From assembly GCA_030684395.1 (NCBI GenBank), contig JAUXTT010000013.1, forward strand, positions 1 through 64,000: a stretch of 64,000 nucleotides of DNA, written 5' to 3'. The position numbers were made by a program, and so were the translations under genes. Under the pieces are notes generated by a model, which saw only the letters and a list, made by a program, of their open reading frames with translations, was not told the DNA's origin and did not search any database. This DNA is from Bacteroidota bacterium (GTDB taxonomy: Bacteria; Bacteroidota; Bacteroidia; B-17B0; Aurantibacillaceae). Positions 59,536 through 64,000 of this stretch are shown piece by piece (the first letter of the stretch is position 1; every line of letters begins with the position of its first letter).

Positions 59536-61623
59536 GTGAAGCCTAAAAAATATATCATCGTTATACTAGTACTTGCTGTTACAATTATATATAATTGTTC
59601 GGGTGATCAACCAAAAGACCGGGAAACTACAACACCAAATGACACACTTGTTTATTTAAATCATGCTGACACAGCGAAATTTGTAGGAATGAAAACCTGT
59701 ATGCTTTGTCACCAGGATAAATACAATACATTCGTAAACACCGGGATGGGCAAGTCATTTGAGCATGCTCACAAACAAAAGTCAGCCGCCAATTTTCAGC
59801 ATGCATTGATCTACGATAAGTTTTCCGATTTTTACTATAAGGCTTTTTGGGCAGGTGATTCTATGAAGATTATGGAATTCAGGTTAGATAAAAAGGATAC
59901 CGTTTACAAGCGCATTGAAACCGTTAATTACATTATAGGTTCGGGGCAACACACCAATTCGCACATGCAAAGTGTAAACGGGTATTTTAACCAAATGCCG
60001 ATGACCTACTATACTCAATTAGGGAAATGGGACTTACCACCGGGTTTTGAAGATGGTCATAATACCAGATTTACAAGGAAGATTGGATTGGAATGTATGA
60101 GTTGTCACAATTCATATCCGGATTTTGTTGAAGGATCGGAGAATAAATACAATTCAGTTCCTGAAGGAATTACATGCGAAAGATGCCATGGTCCGGGAAG
60201 TATTCATGTTGCCCAACGGCAAACCGGAGAAAAAATAGACACTTCCAAATACATTGATTACAGCATTGTGAATCCTTCCAAATTAAGTATTGATGCGCAA
60301 TTTGATGTTTGTCAGCGTTGTCACCTACAAGGAAATGCAGTTGTGAAAGAAGGGAAATCATTTTACGATTTTAAACCGGGAATGAAGTTAAGTGATTACA
60401 TTTCTGTGTTCCTTCCAAAATATAAAAACGCAGATGATGAATTTATTATGGCGTCGCATGCAGATAGGTTAAAACAAAGTGCTTGTTTTATTAAATCAAA
60501 AGCAAAAGCCGAAAACGACAAACACATTTTACAAAACTTAAAGCCGTATAAAAATGCGATGACTTGTGTTACATGCCACAACCCGCATGTGAGTGTGAAA
60601 GAAACCAATAAAAATGTTTATAATGATGCTTGTAATTCTTGTCACGGTAACAATAAAAAAACGGAATTATTGTGTAGTGAAAAGACTGTGCGTGCAAAGA
60701 TTGAAACAATAAAAGGATTACAAAAAGAAGGAAAAGCAGATGCATCAAAGCTAGCTGAACTCCAATCAAAGATCAACTGTGTAGGCTGTCACATGCCCCG
60801 TTCAGGCTCCATTGATATTCCACACGTCACTGTTCACGATCACTATATTCGTAAACCCATCAGCAAAAAAGAAAAAGAGAAAATCAAAGAATTTGTAGGT
60901 TTATTTTCTATTAACGAAAAAAATCCGGATGCATTAACAAAAGCAAGAGCTTACATTAATCAGTATGAAAAGTTTGAATGGAAAAATTATTATTTGGATT
61001 CGGCACGACTATTATTAAAAGATAAAAGCATTGATGATGTATCAAAAAATATTGAAGCGCTGGTTCAATTGTATTTTCTGGAAAATAATTATCCTAAAAT
61101 AATTTCCTATGCAAATCTTGTTGGCACTGATGTTTTACTTAAACAACGTCTCACAAAAAAATCCTGGGGCAACGAAAATGCCTGGACATGTTATAGGATT
61201 GGTGACGCATTTATGAATACAGGTCAGGTAAAAAGCGCTTTATCATTCTTTACAAAAGCAAATGAATTAGCTCCATTTAATCCTGATTTCAAAGATAAAC
61301 TGGCTAGTTGTTATGCGCAAATAGGAGATGCCGTTTCAGCCGAGAAATATTATAAGGAAGCTTTATCTGAAAACCCAAAATTCACCAATGCACTGGCTAA
61401 TTATGGATTTTTGTGCATCTCCACCGGACGAATAAAGGAAGCCGAAGAATTGTACAAAAAAGGACTGGCTATTGATCCTGATCACGAAATGCTGATGATG
61501 AATCAGGCGGGATTATATAATTACAAAGGTGATTTAAAAAATGCTAAAACCCTGCTTCAGAAAGTGTTAAAAAAACACCCGGATAATAAGCAAGCTCAAA
61601 TGGTTTTGAGGCAATTACCCTAA
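59536..61623 (+). CDS. Seven-heme cytochrome c with C-terminal TPRs, lipoprotein
   Basis: A 695-aa exported cytochrome. GTG start; the signal IIVILVLAVTIIYNCSG suggests lipid modification at Cys21, although the lipobox is not ideal. Seven CxxCH heme sites are seen: CMLCH (from Cys55), CMSCH, CERCH, CQRCH, CVTCH, CNSCH and CVGCH, spread over about residues 55-420 in the cytochrome c554/doubled-CXXCH style. Residues 500-690 form TPR helices (AWTCYRIGDAFMNTG, FTNALANYGFLCISTGRIKEAEELYKKG in part). It likely transfers electrons in the periplasm or at the outer membrane. The redox partner is not obvious; no catalytic heme ligand pattern is clear. Covalent heme attachment needs a maturation system not in this window. 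Confidence 0.86.
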   Translation: MKPKKYIIVILVLAVTIIYNCSGDQPKDRETTTPNDTLVYLNHADTAKFVGMKTCMLCHQDKYNTFVNTGMGKSFEHAHKQKSAANFQHALIYDKFSDFYYKAFWAGDSMKIMEFRLDKKDTVYKRIETVNYIIGSGQHTNSHMQSVNGYFNQMPMTYYTQLGKWDLPPGFEDGHNTRFTRKIGLECMSCHNSYPDFVEGSENKYNSVPEGITCERCHGPGSIHVAQRQTGEKIDTSKYIDYSIVNPSKLSIDAQFDVCQRCHLQGNAVVKEGKSFYDFKPGMKLSDYISVFLPKYKNADDEFIMASHADRLKQSACFIKSKAKAENDKHILQNLKPYKNAMTCVTCHNPHVSVKETNKNVYNDACNSCHGNNKKTELLCSEKTVRAKIETIKGLQKEGKADASKLAELQSKINCVGCHMPRSGSIDIPHVTVHDHYIRKPISKKEKEKIKEFVGLFSINEKNPDALTKARAYINQYEKFEWKNYYLDSARLLLKDKSIDDVSKNIEALVQLYFLENNYPKIISYANLVGTDVLLKQRLTKKSWGNENAWTCYRIGDAFMNTGQVKSALSFFTKANELAPFNPDFKDKLASCYAQIGDAVSAEKYYKEALSENPKFTNALANYGFLCISTGRIKEAEELYKKGLAIDPDHEMLMMNQAGLYNYKGDLKNAKTLLQKVLKKHPDNKQAQMVLRQLP

Positions 61624-61701
61624 TAATGTACTTTAGTGGTTCAATGGGAGTTTTTATCCACAATATACCGAAATCCTTTTAATAAGTCAAGCCCTTGAAA
61701 A

Positions 61702-61732
61702 TTGCATATTTTTGAAGGATTACGTATGTTTG
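61702..61732 (+). promoter_or_regulatory. Promoter of the rhodanese gene
   Basis: TTG, 20 bp, TATGTTTG (full match). The leader would be about 17 nt. It starts a new transcription unit after the cytochrome gene. Confidence 0.6.
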
Positions 61733-61754
61733 GAACTTCTAAAAGTTTAATACC

Positions 61755-62072
61755 ATGAAAGAAATATCAGTAAGCAAATTGAAAGAAATGATCGATAAAA
61801 AAGAAGATTTTCAATTGATTGACGTTCGTGAAGAGCATGAGTTTGATATTTGTAATATAAATGGTGAACTGATCCCAATGGGCGAAGTGATGGATAATGT
61901 GGATAAGATATCGAAAAACAAAACCGTTGTAATTCATTGCAGAAGCGGAAAACGTTCGGCCACGGTTATAAACGCATTAGAACAACAACATGGTTTTACG
62001 AATTTATATAACTTACAGGGAGGTATATTGGCATGGGCTGCAGAGATTGATCCATCGATGCCAAGCTATTAA
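61755..62072 (+). CDS. Rhodanese-like domain protein
   Basis: A 105-aa single-domain sulfurtransferase. QLIDVREEHEFDICNI (about 20-35) is the CH2A region and VVIHCRSGKRSATVI (about 58-72) holds the active-site loop with Cys62. It is soluble, with no signal peptide. It could carry persulfide in sulfur transfer; the six-residue loop CRSGKRS is typical for small GlpE-like proteins. A DedA gene follows 42 bp downstream, probably on the same transcript but without clear functional link. Confidence 0.9.
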   Translation: MKEISVSKLKEMIDKKEDFQLIDVREEHEFDICNINGELIPMGEVMDNVDKISKNKTVVIHCRSGKRSATVINALEQQHGFTNLYNLQGGILAWAAEIDPSMPSY

Positions 62073-62114
62073 TTCTCTTTACACTGGAACACGCTTCCAT
62101 ATTATTCAAAACAA

Positions 62115-62756
62115 ATGATAGAATTATTTAAACATATATTACACTTAGATTTTGACTGGTTATTTGCCAATTACGGAACATACGTTTACGTGATTTTATT
62201 TTTGGTGATCTTTATAGAGACCGGTTTGGTAGCTATGCCTTTTTTACCAGGAGACTCATTATTGTTTACTGCCGGCTTGTTTGCACGTGCCGGGCATTTA
62301 AATTTAGCCTATGTTCTGATCTTATTATTCATTGCTGCTGTTTTAGGTGACAATTGTAATTATTGGATCGGAAGGAAAATTGGAATCAGGATTTTTGATT
62401 TTAAAATAAGGGGGAAATCACTTGTAAAAAGGGAATACCTCGACAAAACACATGCTTTCTTCGAAAAGAATGGAACCAAAGCTATTATAATGGCTCGCTT
62501 TGTACCTTTCGTAAGAACCTTTGCCCCTTTTGCAGCAGGTATCGGTGAAATGAATTACAAAAAATATTTGGCTTTTGATTTATTAGGTGGTGCCTTATGG
62601 ATCTTCAGTTTAACCATTGCCGGTTATTTATTAGGCGAAGTAGAATTTATCCGTAAACACATTGATTTGGTTTGTATTGGGATTATTATCGTTTCCGTGC
62701 TACCAATGATCATTAGTTTTCTTAAAAACAAACTCTCAAAAGCACCCGTGAGCTAG
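62115..62756 (+). CDS. DedA family membrane protein
   Basis: A 213-aa polytopic inner-membrane protein of the DedA/SNARE-associated family. Family marks are IFIETGLVAMPFLPGDSLLFTAGLFA (about 34-58, in parts), GDNCNYWIGRKIGIRIF (about 76-92), and the G-x-x-x-V/I-x-x-x-R-F-x-P-x-x-R motif as IIMARFVPFVRTFAPFAAG (about 125-143), with the essential arginines. DedA proteins in bacteria take part in undecaprenyl phosphate or phospholipid flipping. It follows the rhodanese gene closely and precedes a small gene by 12 bp. Confidence 0.92.
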   Translation: MIELFKHILHLDFDWLFANYGTYVYVILFLVIFIETGLVAMPFLPGDSLLFTAGLFARAGHLNLAYVLILLFIAAVLGDNCNYWIGRKIGIRIFDFKIRGKSLVKREYLDKTHAFFEKNGTKAIIMARFVPFVRTFAPFAAGIGEMNYKKYLAFDLLGGALWIFSLTIAGYLLGEVEFIRKHIDLVCIGIIIVSVLPMIISFLKNKLSKAPVS

Positions 62757-62768
62757 CCAGTCAGTTTT

Positions 62769-63203
62769 ATGAGCGACCCAACAGATATATATCCTATAGA
62801 GTTTCCCGCAATCAAATCGGCAAGCGTGTTCTATTTTAATACACCTTCGGGTTTACGTTATGAGGTACGCTTTGGAAGAAGGCAGGACAATATTTTGCAT
62901 GCAACAATTGTATTTGGCGTTATTAACGATGAGTTTGAAGGGGAAGAATACGTTGCAACAAACCGTGGAGAAGTTTACGGTGTAATGCGCACCATCTCCG
63001 AGATTGTAAGAGCCTTCATGCTGGAGCATCCAAAAATGATGACTTACGAATTTAATGCCGTTGATAAGGAAGATGAAGATGGAAGGCATCAAAATGCCCG
63101 TATGCTCTTATACAAACGCTATCTTCCTCAAATATTTGATACTAATCAATGGTATTTTGAGATAAACGATAACAATGCCTTGGTTAAGAAAAAACATGAG
63201 TAA
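62769..63203 (+). CDS. Hypothetical protein, 144 aa
   Basis: A soluble alpha/beta protein with an N-terminal beta part (ASVFYFNTPSGLRYEVRFGRRQ and LHATIVFGVINDEFEGEEYVATNRGEVYGVM, read in pieces) and a helical segment (ISEIVRAFMLEHPKMMTYEFNAVDKEDEDGRHQNARMLLYKRYL, about 75-118). Members of this kind occur in Bacteroidota and look like small immunity- or ligand-type folds, but I know no function. It ends the rhodanese-DedA unit. Confidence 0.65.
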   Translation: MSDPTDIYPIEFPAIKSASVFYFNTPSGLRYEVRFGRRQDNILHATIVFGVINDEFEGEEYVATNRGEVYGVMRTISEIVRAFMLEHPKMMTYEFNAVDKEDEDGRHQNARMLLYKRYLPQIFDTNQWYFEINDNNALVKKKHE

Positions 63204-63289
63204 TTAGGAGCTAGGAGTTAAGATTTAAAAGGGATTATTTAAATACCGACCTAAATAAACTAATAAACCCACTCAACTAATAACTAAAT

Positions 63290-64000
63290 ATGCTCTTCAA
63301 TTCACTCCACTTTCTTTTGTTTCTCCCAGTGGTGTTTGCTTTGTATTGGAGTGTTGCTCATCGCTGGAGATGGATTTTATTACTTGCAGCAAGTTTCTAT
63401 TTTTATCTGAGTTATAACCCGTGGTATTGTTTCCTTTTGTTGGGAACATCACTAATTGATTATTATGCTGCACGAAAAATAGGCGGCACATCGGATAAAA
63501 AACAAAAAAAAAGGTGGCTGCTCCTGAGCCTGGTGAGCAACATAGGTGTACTTGTTGCATTTAAATACAGCATCTTTTTCCTTAACTCCATTTTTTCGAT
63601 TGGGAATATTTTGGAACTCTCCAATTTTTCTATGCTGCAAGCCTTTATAATTCCTGCGGGTTTATCTTTTTACACATTTCAATCCTTAAGTTATACCATT
63701 GATGTGTATCGGGGAAAATACAAACCAAATGACAGTTATGGTATGTTCGCACTTTACGTTTCCTTCTTTCCTCACATGGTTGCTGGTCCCGTAGTGCGCT
63801 ATAATAGCCTGATGCCACAATTGTATACACAACACTATTTGCCAAAAATAGAATGGTCGTTGGCAACTAGAATGGTTGTATGGGGCTTCTTCAAAAAAAT
63901 TGTGATCGCTGATAGGTTAGGTGAAATCATAACTCCTGTATTTAATAACGTTGATGGGTACTCCGGTTCAACCTTATTAGTTTGTTCGTTTTTATTTGTA
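63290..64000 (+). CDS. MBOAT-family O-acyltransferase, 5' part
   Basis: The first 237 codons of a membrane-bound O-acyltransferase of the AlgI type, cut by the window end. N-terminal helix SLHFLLFLPVVFALYW, then WILLLAASFYFYLSYNPWYCFLLLGTSLIDYYAA (about 25-60), the PAGLSFYTFQSLSYTIDVYRGK signature (about 124-145), and FPHMVAGPVVRYNSLMPQL (about 162-180). The catalytic His of the family lies further downstream and is not included. AlgI-like enzymes acetylate exported polysaccharides. Partner genes (AlgJ/SGNH-like) would be expected beyond the edge. Confidence 0.9.
   Translation, partial: MLFNSLHFLLFLPVVFALYWSVAHRWRWILLLAASFYFYLSYNPWYCFLLLGTSLIDYYAARKIGGTSDKKQKKRWLLLSLVSNIGVLVAFKYSIFFLNSIFSIGNILELSNFSMLQAFIIPAGLSFYTFQSLSYTIDVYRGKYKPNDSYGMFALYVSFFPHMVAGPVVRYNSLMPQLYTQHYLPKIEWSLATRMVVWGFFKKIVIADRLGEIITPVFNNVDGYSGSTLLVCSFLFV

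Noticed and set aside
1-64000. CRISPR array or cas genes
   Set aside because: No regularly spaced direct repeats of 25-40 nt and no Cas motifs were seen. The only repeats are short inverted or dispersed types.
1-64000. Insertion sequence with transposase, or intact phage integrase
   Set aside because: No DDE, HUH, serine or tyrosine recombinase motifs were recognised. The mobile signals are limited to remnants and small repeats.

Overview
The window looks like chromosomal DNA of a free-living Bacteroidota species (Flavobacteriales/Cytophagales-like; genus not determinable). Evidence: AT-rich sequence, almost no Shine-Dalgarno sites, repeated Bacteroidota-type promoters (-33 TTTG or TTG, about 19-21 bp, -7 TAnnTTTG), type IX secretion genes (PorQ, a C-terminal type A sorting domain), menaquinone made by the futalosine route, and many secreted proteins and lipoproteins with Bacteroidota family signatures.

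Layout. 1-4.7 kb is an accessory stretch beside a tRNA-His: an ORF6N-family remnant, a VIT/CCC1 transporter, a broken small membrane gene, a bestrophin channel, and an S37 peptidase gene preceded by an attC-like inverted repeat. 4.7-15 kb: aspartate kinase, a PD40 propeller protein, PorQ, TsaD and the envelope protein TamB. 15-18 kb: KdnB and KdnA for 8-amino-Kdo, separated by a GIY-YIG gene and two REP-like hairpins. 18-24 kb: an M1 peptidase with a barrel-like C-terminus, an LpxH-like hydrolase and ArgS. 24-30.4 kb: MqnD, MqnB, UbiX and UbiD, with a small beta-barrel gene and a secreted beta-propeller-like gene among them. 30.6-36 kb: two envelope proteins sharing a small domain, then a minus-strand operon with a GbsR-type regulator, three small membrane proteins, a DCC-family protein and a TIGR01777 SDR protein. 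36-44 kb: UvrA, a DUF4382 lipoprotein, WaaA, two secreted unknowns and RlmI. 44-52.5 kb: a large WG-repeat protein, PurM-like, a secreted unknown, a DUF1569-like protein, and an OxyR / AhpC / AhpD peroxide module. 52.6-64 kb: a second M1-barrel protein, RhlE-like helicase plus cold-shock protein, a GNAT enzyme, a seven-heme TPR lipoprotein, rhodanese, DedA, and a truncated MBOAT acyltransferase at the right edge.

Themes. KdnA, KdnB, the LpxH-like enzyme, WaaA and TamB point to an outer membrane whose lipid A may carry 8-amino-Kdo. MqnB, MqnD, UbiX and UbiD form most of the late futalosine pathway. OxyR keeps both redox cysteines and is divergent to an actinobacterial-style AhpC-AhpD pair. The most interesting unexplained signals are: (1) five genes whose -7 box lies 4-5 nt before the start codon, suggesting leaderless mRNAs; (2) matching palindromes at two points of the GbsR operon, one over the -33 element; (3) two M1 peptidases with C-terminal regions that look like outer-membrane barrels; (4) the attC-like structure at the S37 gene; (5) a GIY-YIG gene with REPIN-like hairpins inside the kdn locus; (6) a perfect 13-bp inverted repeat reused between two convergent gene pairs.
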